From assembly GCF_003439925.1 (NCBI RefSeq), contig NZ_QQRR01000001.1:558001-622000 (forward strand): DNA of 64,000 bases. Direction: 5' to 3'. The position numbers and the translations under genes were made by a program. The notes under the pieces were generated by a model. That model did not search any database. It saw only the letters and a list, made by a program, of their open reading frames with translations, and was not told the DNA's origin. Positions 1 through 8,187 of the stretch are shown here, one piece after another (the first letter of the stretch is position 1; each line of letters begins with the position of its first letter). Source of the DNA: Haloprofundus halophilus (lineage in GTDB: Archaea; Halobacteriota; Halobacteria; Halobacteriales; Haloferacaceae).

Positions 1-2
1 AG

Positions 3-473
3 ATCCGCGACACTGGCAACGTCGCCGCGATGCAGGAACTGTTCGACGCGATTCCGAAGATAGACCGGGCCGAGCTCGGCGGCGATGTCTCGGTGCAGTT
101 CACCGAGAACGGCGAGGAACACCGCGAACAGCGGACGTTCGACGTGGTGCTGCGCGACCGGATGGGCAACCCGCTTCTGGTCGCCGACGTCAACGACTCG
201 CGGGCGGCGGCGTCGGAGGCGATGATGTCCTCGCTCGTCCAGAACGCCGGACAGGTCGCCGAGACGAGCGACTCGCTGGGCGCGTCGTTCCTCGTGACGA
301 CGAGTTACTTCGAGCCGGAAGCGTTAGAGACGGCCGCCGACGCGACGGGCGGTGGACTGCTCAGTCGCGGCAAGCGAAAGAGTCTGGTCCGACTCACCAG
401 AAAGCGGGGATTCCACCTCTGTCTCGTCGAGACCCGTAACGGCGACTTCCATCTGAACGTTCCGGAGCTCTGA
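3..473 (+). CDS. C-terminal part of an unrecognised haloarchaeal protein (5' end outside window)
   Basis: The reading frame is open from the left edge of the window, so the protein starts upstream and about 156 residues are visible. The first internal Met is at base 30 and need not be the start. The visible part is acidic and looks globular, with no membrane segment. It alternates predicted strands and helices and ends in a basic stretch (RGKRKSLVRLTRKRG) followed by a short strand-rich tail. I do not recognise a catalytic motif. It could be the conserved C-terminal domain of a longer halobacterial protein. It converges on the winged-helix gene, whose stop lies only 8 bases away. Confidence 0.7.
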   Translation: MRDTGNVAAMQELFDAIPKIDRAELGGDVSVQFTENGEEHREQRTFDVVLRDRMGNPLLVADVNDSRAAASEAMMSSLVQNAGQVAETSDSLGASFLVTTSYFEPEALETAADATGGGLLSRGKRKSLVRLTRKRGFHLCLVETRNGDFHLNVPEL

Positions 474-481
474 GAGAACAG

Positions 482-787
482 CTACCCTTCGACTTCGACC
501 GCGTCTTCGATTTTCATCGTGTCGAGCTTGTCGACGATCTCGTCGAGTTTGCCGTCGAGTTCGTCGACGAACTCGGCCGTTCGCTCGGTCGTGATCGCAC
601 CTTGGCTCGACGGCTCGATGAGGTTCTCCTCCTCGAGGACGCGCAGCGAGTAGCGGACCTTGTGGTGGGGGTAGCCGGTCTCGTTCGACATCTTCACGAT
701 ACCGATGGGTTCGTTCTCGATGACCATCTTCAGGACTTGGAGGTGTCGTTCGAGCATGTCCACCTCTTTTTCGAGTCTGTCTATCAT
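482..787 (-). CDS. Winged-helix transcriptional regulator
   Basis: A 101-residue acidic protein with a probable winged helix at about residues 18-62: the segment around IVKMSNETGYPHHKVRYSLR looks like helix-turn-recognition helix, followed by a wing. It is flanked by a short N-terminal coiled coil and a heptad-like C-terminal helix (about 70-95), which suggests a dimer. Small stand-alone regulators of this kind are common in Halobacteria; the target is unknown. It is divergent from purA. Its promoter shows ACTTTTAAAGG (read on its own strand) about 30 bases before the ATG, so the transcript should be leaderless or nearly so. The palindromes in the shared spacer may be its own operators. Confidence 0.8.
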   Translation of the reverse strand: MIDRLEKEVDMLERHLQVLKMVIENEPIGIVKMSNETGYPHHKVRYSLRVLEEENLIEPSSQGAITTERTAEFVDELDGKLDEIVDKLDTMKIEDAVEVEG

Positions 788-792
788 GCCAT

Positions 793-883
793 TTGTTAAC
801 TTGTCTTCGCTCCCTTTAAAAGTTGCTGTCCGGTCCGGCGAGAACGGTAGGGATTGTCATTGTACAACACGTCTATTGTTAAC
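793..883. promoter_or_regulatory. Palindromes between the divergent HTH regulator and purA
   Basis: The 237-base spacer holds TTGTTAAC at 793-800 and again at 876-883, plus the palindrome TTGTACAA at 860-867. The first copy lies between the TATA box of the regulator and its start codon; the others are nearer the middle of the spacer. The TATA-like box for purA (GGTTTAGC, 994-1001) is separate, 27 bases before its ATG. Repeated similar sites next to a regulator gene suggest operators. Binding is inferred. Confidence 0.4.
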
Positions 884-1024
884 CGTTTGGATTCGCCACG
901 AGGCGGAGGGAGATACACGTTCGTGTTCAACTCTCCTGAGGTCGGCGGTCGCCTGTGCGCACCCGTGTTCATTTTTCGACGACGGACCGTAACCGGTTTA
1001 GCGAGTGCCGCAGAATCGGCGACT

Positions 1025-2359
1025 ATGACTGTCACAATCGTCGGCTCGCAGTTGGGCGACGAAGGCAAGGGCGCGCTCGTCGACCTCTGGGGCGGCGACG
1101 CCGACGTGGTCGTCCGCTATCAGGGCGGCGACAACGCCGGACACACCGTCGTCGAAGACGGGACCGAGTACAAGCTCTCGTTGGTTCCCAGCGGTGCCGT
1201 GCGCGACAAGATCGGCGTTCTCGGGAACGGCTGCGTCGTCAACCCCGAGACGCTGTTCGAGGAGATGGACGCGCTACGCGAGCGCGGCCTCGACCCCGAC
1301 GTTCGCGTCGCCAAGCGAGCGCACGTCATCCTCCCGTATCACCGCCGACTCGACGGCATCGAGGAGGAGGCGAAGGCCGACTCGGGCGTGAAGGTCGGCA
1401 CGACCGGCCGCGGCATCGGCCCGACGTACGAGGACAAGGCGGGCCGCCGCGGTATCCGCGTCGGCGACCTGCTCGACCCCGAGATTCTGCGCGACAGACT
1501 GGAGTACGTCGTCCCGCAGAAGCGCGCCATCGTCGAGGACGTCTACGGACTCGAAGCCGGCGACGAACTCGACGTCGACGCGCTCCACGAGCGGTGCACC
1601 GAGTACGGCCGCCGACTCGCCGAGGAGGGGATGCTCGTCGACTGCGGCGACTTCCTCTACCGCCGCCGCGACGAGGGCGACAACGTGATGTTCGAGGGCG
1701 CGCAGGGCACGCTCATCGACATCGACCACGGCAACTACCCGTACGTCACCTCCTCGAACCCGACGGCCGGCGGCGCGGCCGTCGGTTCGGGCGTCGGGCC
1801 GACCGTCGTCGGCCGCGGCGAAGTCGTCGGCATCGTCAAAGCGTACCTCTCGCGCGTCGGCGAGGGGCCGCTGCCGACGGAGCTCGACGGCGACGAGCGC
1901 GAGGAGGAACTCGCCGACTTCATCCGCGAGAAGGGCGGCGAGTTCGGCACCGTCACCGGTCGTCCGCGCCGCATCGGCTGGCTCGACGTGCCGATGCTCC
2001 GCCACGCCTCGCGCACGAGCGGTTTCACCGGTATCGCCGTCAACCACGTCGACGTGCTCGCCGGCCTGGACGAACTGAAGGTCGGCCACGCCTACGAACT
2101 CGACGGCGAGGAGATTCGTACGATTCCCTCGACGACCGACGAGTGGGCGCGCTGTGACCCCGTGCTCAAGGAGTTCGAGCCGTGGCCGGAGGTCGACTGG
2201 AGCGACGTCGCCGAAGCGGGGTACGAGGCCATCCCCGAGGCCGCCCGCGACTACCTCGACTACCTGAGCGAGCAGGTCGACGCGCCCGTCTACGCCGTCG
2301 GCGTCGGTCCGGACCGCGAGCAGTCGGTCGAACTGGCGAACCCGTTCGAGTCGCAGTAG
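1025..2359 (+). CDS. purA: Adenylosuccinate synthetase
   Basis: Makes adenylosuccinate from IMP, aspartate and GTP, the first committed step to AMP. The 444-residue product has the usual family length. The N-terminal GTP loop GSQLGDEGKG is at residues 7-16, with Asp12 and the NAGHT motif (37-41, His40) of the active site. The IMP-binding KVGTTGRGIGPTYEDK segment and the C-terminal TGRPRRIGW region are intact. The frame stays open upstream for 57 codons, but I place the start at ATG 1025: homologous sequence begins there and a TATA-like box lies about 27 bases ahead, giving a near-leaderless mRNA. purK and purE are about 38 kb away in this window. Confidence 0.97.
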   Translation: MTVTIVGSQLGDEGKGALVDLWGGDADVVVRYQGGDNAGHTVVEDGTEYKLSLVPSGAVRDKIGVLGNGCVVNPETLFEEMDALRERGLDPDVRVAKRAHVILPYHRRLDGIEEEAKADSGVKVGTTGRGIGPTYEDKAGRRGIRVGDLLDPEILRDRLEYVVPQKRAIVEDVYGLEAGDELDVDALHERCTEYGRRLAEEGMLVDCGDFLYRRRDEGDNVMFEGAQGTLIDIDHGNYPYVTSSNPTAGGAAVGSGVGPTVVGRGEVVGIVKAYLSRVGEGPLPTELDGDEREEELADFIREKGGEFGTVTGRPRRIGWLDVPMLRHASRTSGFTGIAVNHVDVLAGLDELKVGHAYELDGEEIRTIPSTTDEWARCDPVLKEFEPWPEVDWSDVAEAGYEAIPEAARDYLDYLSEQVDAPVYAVGVGPDREQSVELANPFESQ

Positions 2360-2517
2360 ACGGTCGAGAGCGGCGAACCGACCGTCGCCGCCGTGTTCTC
2401 CGTAGAACCGCACGACGGCTCTCCGAACCGACACGCTCTTACTCCTTCCCGGAGTCCGGCCGCTATGTTCGTCTCATCGACGGCGAGCGGCGGGTCGGCG
2501 TCGCTCGGGGAGGTACG

Positions 2518-3357
2518 GTGAACGCGTTTCGCCTCGTCGACCTCTCGGAGACGGTTCGGGAGGCGATTCCCCCGGAACTGGTCGACTGGTTCGTCCCGCT
2601 GACGGAACTCGGCGGCGTCGCCTTCTCGGTCGGGTTCCTCTGTCTGCTGTACTGGCTCACCGACCGCGAGCGAGCGGCGACGCTGACGGCGCTCGTTCTC
2701 GGCGGGGCGGCGCTAGTCGTCGGACTGAAGGGCGCGTTCGCGCTCCCGCGGCCGCCGGTGGAGACGGCGCTGGTCGTCGAAACGGGCTACGGGTTCCCGA
2801 GCGGGCACGCCGTCATCGCAACGGTGCTGTACGGCGGTCTCGCGGCGCTCGTCGACGCCGGTCGTCGCGCGGTTCGCTACGCGGCCGCCGCCGCGCTCGT
2901 CCTCGTCGTCTCGCTGTCGCGGGTCGTCATCGGCGTCCACTACGTCGGCGACGTGCTCGCGGGCGTGGCGTTGGCGGCGGCGTTTCTGTGGATCGCACTC
3001 CGAATCACCCGGAGAGAACCCTCGCGGGCGTTCGTCCTCGCGGCCGGTCTCGGCGCGGTCGGTTACGCGCTCGCCGGGCCGACAGTCAACGCCGTGACTG
3101 TCTTCGGCGCGGCGGTCGGCGGCGCGCTGGCGTGGTACGCGCTCGAACCGACCGCGCGCCCGGCCTCTCGACTAGAAGGGGCGACGCTCGCGCTCGTCGG
3201 CCTTCCCGCGGTCGTCGGCATCCGCGTCGCCACCGAGGCGGTCGGGACGCTCTTTCCGGCGGTGTTCGCACTCAGCGTGCTGCTGGTCGGGTTCGTCGTC
3301 GCGTTTCCGGTGGTCGTCACGGAGCTCGGTGGGAAGACGGGCGTCGCGTCCCGTTGA
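2518..3357 (+). CDS. PAP2-family membrane phosphatase
   Basis: A 279-residue integral membrane protein with about eight hydrophobic segments and the three phosphatase motifs of the PAP2 superfamily: Lys71...Arg78-Pro79, Pro-Ser-Gly-His at 94-97, and Ser-Arg at 134-135 followed by His141 and Asp145. The motifs sit at the membrane surface, as in lipid phosphate or prenyl-diphosphate phosphatases. The substrate may be a polyprenyl diphosphate or phosphatidic-acid-like lipid; this is not settled by sequence. I chose GTG 2518 because the frame upstream turns into Arg-rich non-membrane sequence. GGGGAGGT lies just before it, though at short spacing, so the start is moderately sure. Confidence 0.88.
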   Translation: MNAFRLVDLSETVREAIPPELVDWFVPLTELGGVAFSVGFLCLLYWLTDRERAATLTALVLGGAALVVGLKGAFALPRPPVETALVVETGYGFPSGHAVIATVLYGGLAALVDAGRRAVRYAAAAALVLVVSLSRVVIGVHYVGDVLAGVALAAAFLWIALRITRREPSRAFVLAAGLGAVGYALAGPTVNAVTVFGAAVGGALAWYALEPTARPASRLEGATLALVGLPAVVGIRVATEAVGTLFPAVFALSVLLVGFVVAFPVVVTELGGKTGVASR

Positions 3358-3441
3358 GCGCGCTACCCTCCGCGAGACCGTCGTTCAGAAACGTCGGGTA
3401 ACCCGCACGCTTTTTATCCGACGCATCCCACCGTTCGGACG

Positions 3442-3627
3442 ATGAAGGAATCCCTCATGGACATTCTCTGCGACCCGCTCGACAAGAGCGACCTCGAACT
3501 GGAAGTCGACGAGCGAGACGACGACGAGATACTCGAAGGCCGACTCATCGGGACGGAGACGGGCGAGGTGTACCCCATCGAGGACGGCATCCCGAACCTG
3601 CTGCCGCCGGATATGCGCGACGACTGA
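3442..3627 (+). CDS. Trm112-like methyltransferase activator
   Basis: A 61-residue acidic protein of the UPF0434/Trm112 type. It has the N-terminal MDILCDPLDKSDL segment, a central GRLIGTETGEVYPIEDGIPNLLP segment typical of the fold, and a short tail. Trm112 proteins bind and stabilise several SAM-dependent methyltransferases acting on tRNA, rRNA and release factors; archaeal homologues include one studied in Haloferax. Only one Cys remains in the N-terminal part, so the zinc site of eukaryotic Trm112 is not complete. A TATA-like CTTTTTATCC lies about 25-30 bases before the ATG, indicating leaderless transcription. Confidence 0.85.
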   Translation: MKESLMDILCDPLDKSDLELEVDERDDDEILEGRLIGTETGEVYPIEDGIPNLLPPDMRDD

Positions 3628-3731
3628 GCGGCTCGCGACGGGAGTTTCCGCGGCACTCGTCCGAAGAACCCGCCCGATACGTCGCTGTAACGCCCTGTAT
3701 CTTTTTGCCGTCGCGTACTAAGTGAGGAGAC

Positions 3732-4328
3732 ATGTCACAGACGCTCCCCGTCGAAGTGAACGGTGAGCGACTCCACGCCGTGGACGCGCCCAGCGAGTTC
3801 ACGACGGCAGGGTCGTTCGTCGTCGACCTCGTCAACCGCGGCGAGGCGGTCCACGTCCACCTGCGCCTCGGCGAGGCGCTGTCTCGGGTCGCCCGACTCG
3901 ACGGCGGCAACCACTACGTCGAACGCGGGACGAACCTCCCGATTCACATCGCCGTCGACGAGTCGCTCGACCGAAGCGTGACCGACACCGTCGAGATATC
4001 GGCGGGTTACGGTGCGGAGAAGACGACGGTCAGCGTGACGGTCGAACCGCCCGAGGACGACCCCGGCGTCGACGTCGACGAACGCCTCAGTCGCCCGCCG
4101 ACCGCGGAACAGACGTCGAAATCGGGAACGACGACAGGTGCGGGAACGCTCGACGACGTCCGTGACAGCGTCGGCGACGTGGGCGTCCTCCCGCTCGTCG
4201 GCGTCGGCGTCGTCGCGCTGACCGTCGCGCTCGGCGTCGGGTTGGTGCTCAACAGTCCGGTGGTCTTCGTCGCCGTCGGCGTCGTCCTCGGCGTCGCGCT
4301 CAGTTTCGCCGCGAGCGAACTCCGCTGA
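3732..4328 (+). CDS. Haloarchaeal protein with a beta-rich domain and two C-terminal membrane helices
   Basis: 198 residues. Residues 1 to about 115 look like an immunoglobulin-like beta domain (alternating strands, many Val/Thr). A polar Thr/Ser-rich linker follows (about 115-150), then two hydrophobic helices (about 155-195). No signal peptide is apparent, so the beta domain is probably cytoplasmic or the topology is unusual. I place it with a conserved haloarchaeal family of unknown function, possibly the one labelled DUF7524, but I cannot confirm the label. GAGGAGA lies just before the ATG and a TATA-like TATCTTTTT further upstream. Its stop codon is the first base triplet of the tandem repeat that follows. 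Confidence 0.75.
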   Translation: MSQTLPVEVNGERLHAVDAPSEFTTAGSFVVDLVNRGEAVHVHLRLGEALSRVARLDGGNHYVERGTNLPIHIAVDESLDRSVTDTVEISAGYGAEKTTVSVTVEPPEDDPGVDVDERLSRPPTAEQTSKSGTTTGAGTLDDVRDSVGDVGVLPLVGVGVVALTVALGVGLVLNSPVVFVAVGVVLGVALSFAASELR

Positions 4329-4552
4329 ACGCTTCACTCGTCGGTCGGCGTCCCCGATAGATCGCACAGCCACCTTTTCTTCGGTCGCTTCGCCCCCTCG
4401 AAAAGCTGGACCAAAAACCGCCGAACGCTTCACTCGTCGGTCGGCGTCCCCGACAAATCACACAGCCACCTTTTCTTCGGTCGCTCCGCTCCCTCGAAAA
4501 GCTGGACCAAAAACCGCCGAACGCTTCACTCGTCGGTCGGCGTCCCCGACAA
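4327..4552. repeat. Tandem 96-bp repeat carrying copies of the end of the next gene and its terminator
   Basis: The 10-mer GAACGCTTCA begins at 4327, 4423 and 4519, giving two full 96-bp units (4327-4422, 4423-4518) and a third partial copy that is the real 3' end of the minus-strand DR2241-type gene. The two full units differ at five positions, all transitions. Each unit contains, on the minus strand, the last codons of that gene (Thr-Pro-Thr-Asp-Glu, stop) followed by a T-run (GGTTTTTGG), and on the plus strand CTTTTC...GAAAAG able to pair. The repeat therefore triples a gene tail plus likely terminator between two convergent genes. Confidence 0.9.
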
Positions 4553-5647
4553 GTTTCCCTCGTCGTCGAAACGCTTCGCCCGCAGGAACCGCGCTCGGTA
4601 GCGATTCGCGCCCTCGTACACGTCGGCCTCCCGAATCTCGTCGGTTCGGCCGTCGGCGACGGCGTCGATTATCTCCTCGACCTGTTCTTTCTCGCTCGGC
4701 GTGAGCTCGAACTCGTAGGTCCGCGACTCCTCGCGCTCGAGCGTCGTCCACTTGCGGGCGGCGGCGACGACGAGCGAGCAGGGTTCTCTGCACGGGAAGA
4801 CGCCGTCGCCCCGGTCGGCGTCGAGTTCGGTCTCCTCGTCGGCGTCCCACATCCGGCGCTTGAGGCACTGCGAGTCGACGCAACAGGACTCCGCAATCCA
4901 CTCGACGGCCTCCTCGTCGAGTTCGTCGACGACGTCGTAGATACCCGTCTGGCGCTCGGCCGTCTCGTTCCAGTGGCTCACGTCGAGACGACCCTCCCGT
5001 TCCCGGTACCAGTTCGGAACGGTCGCGGGGTAGACGACGTCGACCGCCTCGACGAGCGCCCGACCGTCGAGGTCCGCGAACGCCCACCCGTCGCGGAGCG
5101 TCGGCGCGGTCTTCAGCGGTCGGTACCGTCCCCTCTCGTCGTACGTGGCGATGCCGCGGGCCTCCAGGGGGTCGGTGTACACATCCAGCGACGAGAGGTC
5201 CGCGTCGGCGTCGGCGACGTGACGGAGGTGGTAGCGACGCTCGCCGTGGTCGGCGACGGTCGCGGTGACGCAGAGCTGTCCCCACTCGCGGCTGACGCCG
5301 TCGGCGAGCGCCTCGTACCGCTCCGGAACGCCGTGGTCGTCGGCGCGCTCGGCCCATCGGAGGAACGCGCGGCGCGCGCTGGCGCCGTCGCGTCGGCCGG
5401 AATCGGCCTCACCCGTCTCCCGGTCGCCGAGACCGACCTCGCGCGTCCAGTAGAACCAGTTCGAGACGAACCACGGGTTCGACTCGGCCACCTCGCGGAA
5501 CTCGGCCTCGGAGAGGCCGGTGCGCTCGGTGTGCGGGGTCCGGAACCCGTAGCCGTCGTCCCGGTGGTTCGCGTTCAGCCCGTCGAACTCGACGCCTCCG
5601 TCGGCCGCTACGGCTTCGACGAGCGCGTCGAGTTGTCCGGCGCGCAT
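4526..5647 (-). CDS. DR2241-type iron-sulfur protein, partner of CbiX
   Basis: 373 residues, translated with a TGATG stop-start overlap behind cbiX. The C-terminal half carries Cys255, Cys256, Cys261, Cys286 and Cys290, a pattern fitting a [4Fe-4S] site, followed by a helical region (about 295-360). This resembles the Fe-S plus stabilising domains of Deinococcus DR2241, a protein that as I recall also contains CbiX-like domains; here the two parts are separate genes. A role in sirohydrochlorin metalation or its redox protection is inferred from the neighbour. The last residues (SGTPTDE) and stop are copied twice downstream in the tandem repeat. Confidence 0.78.
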   Translation of the reverse strand: MRAGQLDALVEAVAADGGVEFDGLNANHRDDGYGFRTPHTERTGLSEAEFREVAESNPWFVSNWFYWTREVGLGDRETGEADSGRRDGASARRAFLRWAERADDHGVPERYEALADGVSREWGQLCVTATVADHGERRYHLRHVADADADLSSLDVYTDPLEARGIATYDERGRYRPLKTAPTLRDGWAFADLDGRALVEAVDVVYPATVPNWYREREGRLDVSHWNETAERQTGIYDVVDELDEEAVEWIAESCCVDSQCLKRRMWDADEETELDADRGDGVFPCREPCSLVVAAARKWTTLEREESRTYEFELTPSEKEQVEEIIDAVADGRTDEIREADVYEGANRYRARFLRAKRFDDEGNLSGTPTDE

Positions 5648-6522
5648 CAGTCACCCGCCGCGGGCGACCCCCGCGTTCGCTCCCGGACGGTTTCGACGGC
5701 GTCACCGACGTCCGCACCCGCCTCCGCGGCGCGTTCGAGCACCACGTCGGCCATGAGCGACTCGGTACCGACCGCCCCGGCGTACCAGATGCGGTGGCCG
5801 TCGACCTCGGCGGGCACGTCGTATCCCGTCCGGTAATCGTCGGTGAGTCCCATATCCTCGGGGATGTCCTCCTGTGTGTGGAAGCCGTCGGCGATGAACA
5901 GCGGGACCACCACCACGTCGTCGCTCTCGAAGTACTCCGTCACGTCGTCGACCTCGGGCTCTTCGTCCATGTACAGCGCCTGCACCTCGTCGAAACGGTC
6001 CATCTCGCGGATGCGCTCGGCGTGGTACTCGATTGCCTTCGCGCTGTTCTCGTTGCGCTCGGTGCCGTGACCGACGACGGCGAGGCCGAACCCCGCTCCC
6101 ACTTCGGGGTCGCCCGTCACCGACTCGGCGCGGCGGACGAGCACGTCGGTCATCGACTCGTGAGTGCCGACGGGACCGCAGTAGTGAACGCGCTGGTTCG
6201 TGTCTGCGGCGGTGAGCGTCGCGTGACTGGCGCTCAGGCCGTCGGAGTCCCACTCCGAGACGTCCCAGCCGTCGAGGCGAAGCTCGCGGGGGATGACCTG
6301 CTCGGTGAAGTAGCCCTCGCTGATGAACATCGGGACGACGAACACCTCGTCGGACTCCACGGTCCTGAGGACCTCTCTGAGCGACGGTTCTTCCTTCCAG
6401 AAACCGGTCTTCACCTCGTCGAACGCGCCGACGTCGCGGATGGTGTCCGCGTGGTCGTAGGTCGGGGCGCTCGAATCCGGATTCAGGTGAGACCCGTGGG
6501 CCACGATGACCAGCGCTTGCAT
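5647..6522 (-). CDS. cbiX: Sirohydrochlorin cobaltochelatase, two-domain CbiX
   Basis: 291 residues made of two homologous CbiX/class II chelatase modules. The first begins VIVAHGSH (His9, His12) and contains VPMFISEGYFTEQ; the second begins VVGHGTE (His152) and contains VPLFIADGFHTQED. These are the metal-binding His and the loop typical of the family. The enzyme inserts Co2+ into sirohydrochlorin for anaerobic-type cobalamin synthesis; insertion of Fe or Ni by relatives cannot be excluded. It forms an operon with the DR2241-type gene. No other cob/cbi genes are in this window. The start is ATG 6522; the next 185 bases upstream have no gene. Confidence 0.9.
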   Translation of the reverse strand: MQALVIVAHGSHLNPDSSAPTYDHADTIRDVGAFDEVKTGFWKEEPSLREVLRTVESDEVFVVPMFISEGYFTEQVIPRELRLDGWDVSEWDSDGLSASHATLTAADTNQRVHYCGPVGTHESMTDVLVRRAESVTGDPEVGAGFGLAVVGHGTERNENSAKAIEYHAERIREMDRFDEVQALYMDEEPEVDDVTEYFESDDVVVVPLFIADGFHTQEDIPEDMGLTDDYRTGYDVPAEVDGHRIWYAGAVGTESLMADVVLERAAEAGADVGDAVETVRERTRGSPAAGD

Positions 6523-6707
6523 GTCCGACGCTGAGGGCGCGACGCTCTTAGGGACTTCGGGTCCGGCAGTCCGACCCGGTTCGTTGCGGTGGTTCTCGTG
6601 CGGTTCTGCGGCGGTCGGGAGGGGAGGCGTCAGCGGGAAGTCGGTTCGCGTGCGGGTCGAGTGCTGTTCGAGTGCGGTTCGCGTGCGGTTCGTCGACCGT
6701 TGACGGT

Positions 6708-6947
6708 TCAGGCCTCTATGCAGACGCCGGTTCGCGGGATGCAGACGTGGCTGCGGCGACCCAGCGAGCGGCGCGCGGCGAGCACGGCGACCGTCACCAG
6801 CGTCGCCGCGCCGACGCCCGCTAACACGAGGAGGGTCGCCGTCGGGTAGGAGGCGACGACCATCGCGGCGAACGCGACGAGGAGGAAGACGAACGTCTGC
6901 ACCACCGATTCGACCGTCGTCGGGAGCGGTTCCGGGTGTGTTCTCAT
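6708..6947 (-). CDS. Small membrane protein, two helices
   Basis: 79 residues from ATG 6947, a better start than the longer frame, whose first 73 residues look like translated noncoding DNA. Residues about 17-35 and 38-58 form two hydrophobic helices (VVQTFVFLLVAFAAMVVA and ATLLVLAGVGAATLVTVAVL). A short basic segment and two Cys follow at the C-terminus. No family recognised. It is divergent from the next gene, and the A+T-rich stretch at about 6950-7020 holds both promoters. Confidence 0.55.
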   Translation of the reverse strand: MRTHPEPLPTTVESVVQTFVFLLVAFAAMVVASYPTATLLVLAGVGAATLVTVAVLAARRSLGRRSHVCIPRTGVCIEA

Positions 6948-7086
6948 CACAGATAGAGAGTGGACCGCCGAAGCGATAAGGATGATCTGAATGATATTTC
7001 TGTACGCGATGTTACTGAAATTCGCTTCAGTCGGCGGCGCGGCAGGGACCCTCCGGGTTTTTGTACATTCCCCGTGACCCGCGGCC

Positions 7087-7602
7087 ATGTCACTGGCCGC
7101 AGACGCCCGCGACGCCGCCCGCGAGCGACCGTTTCTGTTGACCGCGCTCCGGGCGGGCGTGGTCAACTACGCCGCCGCCGCGTCGCATCTCGACGTCGAC
7201 GGCGAGACGGACGCTATCGCCACCGCGCTCCGTCGGTACGCCGAGGAGTTGCCGCCGCTGGAGACCGAACCACGGGACGCTCGCGTGACGATGCAGAGCG
7301 GAGTCGGCGTCGTCGACGCCGCGGACGCGGAGTCGGCGAACGGAGACGCGTTGCTGACGCTCGGCGGACGAGCGGTCGTCGCCGGCGACGGGTCGCAGAC
7401 GGCCATCTTGGCCACCGGCGAGGTGGACGCCGACGCGCTGACGACGGTGCTCGGACGGTTACAGACCGCCGAGATTCCGGTCGACGCGGCGGCGACGGCG
7501 GGTGGTTCGTTGCTCGTCGTCGTGGGGCGTCGCGACGGCGTGAACGCGCTCCAGGTCGTCGAGGCGGCACTGGAGGCGGTTTCGGTCGCGAACACTCGGT
7601 AG
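7087..7602 (+). CDS. Conserved haloarchaeal protein, helical N-domain plus ACT-like domain
   Basis: 171 residues, soluble and acidic. Residues 1-60 are helical (RPFLLTALRAGVVNYAAAASHLD) and resemble a small winged-helix-like module found at the start of several haloarchaeal proteins. Residues about 65-165 alternate strands and helices with a Gly-rich turn, which fits an ACT-like regulatory fold (inferred). I place it in a conserved halobacterial family of unknown function, perhaps the one labelled DUF7523. Nothing catalytic is visible. The gene stands alone between divergent and co-directional neighbours. Confidence 0.72.
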   Translation: MSLAADARDAARERPFLLTALRAGVVNYAAAASHLDVDGETDAIATALRRYAEELPPLETEPRDARVTMQSGVGVVDAADAESANGDALLTLGGRAVVAGDGSQTAILATGEVDADALTTVLGRLQTAEIPVDAAATAGGSLLVVVGRRDGVNALQVVEAALEAVSVANTR

Positions 7603-7701
7603 ACGACGGTCCGCGTCGCTCCGGAGACGTGTCGGAACCGGTAAACGACACAACAGTTATCGAAACAGAGTCTGACTCTCCCCGGGGGCGCGGATGGGAA
7701 C

Positions 7702-8019
7702 ATGAGCACGACAAGCGAAGATACCGGCAGCACGGCAGAACAGCGGGGACAGTACGACCTCGACGGTATCCGGCAGCGCGCAGCCAGCCGCACGGAAGCG
7801 CTCACCGAGCGTCCGCTCGACAGCGTTCACGCGGTCGAGTACGACGACGAGGCGGAGCGGTGGCGCACGCTCGTCGACGTGGTAGAGCGACGGTCGGTGC
7901 CGGATACGCAAGATATCTTGGGCGTGTACAGAATCGAGTTCGACGGCCAGGGGAACGCGGTGGCGTTCGAGCGACTGCAGCGGTACCGTCGCGGGGACCG
8001 GATTTCGTTCGCTCACTGA
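7702..8019 (+). CDS. gvpO: GvpO-family protein, outside any gas-vesicle cluster
   Basis: 105 residues with the GvpO core: WRTLVDVVERRSVPDT, then DILGVYRIEFDGQGN and a basic YRRGDR near the end. GvpO is an accessory protein of gas-vesicle clusters, and in haloarchaea it affects vesicle formation and gene expression. No gvpA, gvpC, gvpN or other gas-vesicle gene is near, so this is an orphan homologue. Orphan copies are common in haloarchaea and their job is not known; a role in gas vesicles is not implied. An ATG at 7694 is out of frame; ATG 7702 is the start. ACAGTTATCG about 45 bases upstream may be the TATA region. Confidence 0.78.
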   Translation: MSTTSEDTGSTAEQRGQYDLDGIRQRAASRTEALTERPLDSVHAVEYDDEAERWRTLVDVVERRSVPDTQDILGVYRIEFDGQGNAVAFERLQRYRRGDRISFAH

Positions 8020-8187
8020 GCCGCGTTTCGCCGGGCGCGCACCGTCGCTCCGTACGACTGCGTCCGAGACATCGCCGAGAGAAATCGCGAGCGAACGACT
8101 CGGCGAAGGGGCCGAACGACACGCACCGCCGCCACCCTCTCGCACAGTTCTGAAAGGTCTAAATCCCGTCCCGGACAATCCCCGCCA

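Noticed and set aside
4458-5357. 299-codon minus-strand frame extending into the tandem repeat
   Set aside because: It is an alternative frame of the DR2241-type gene; the repeat copies inside it only look coding by chance.
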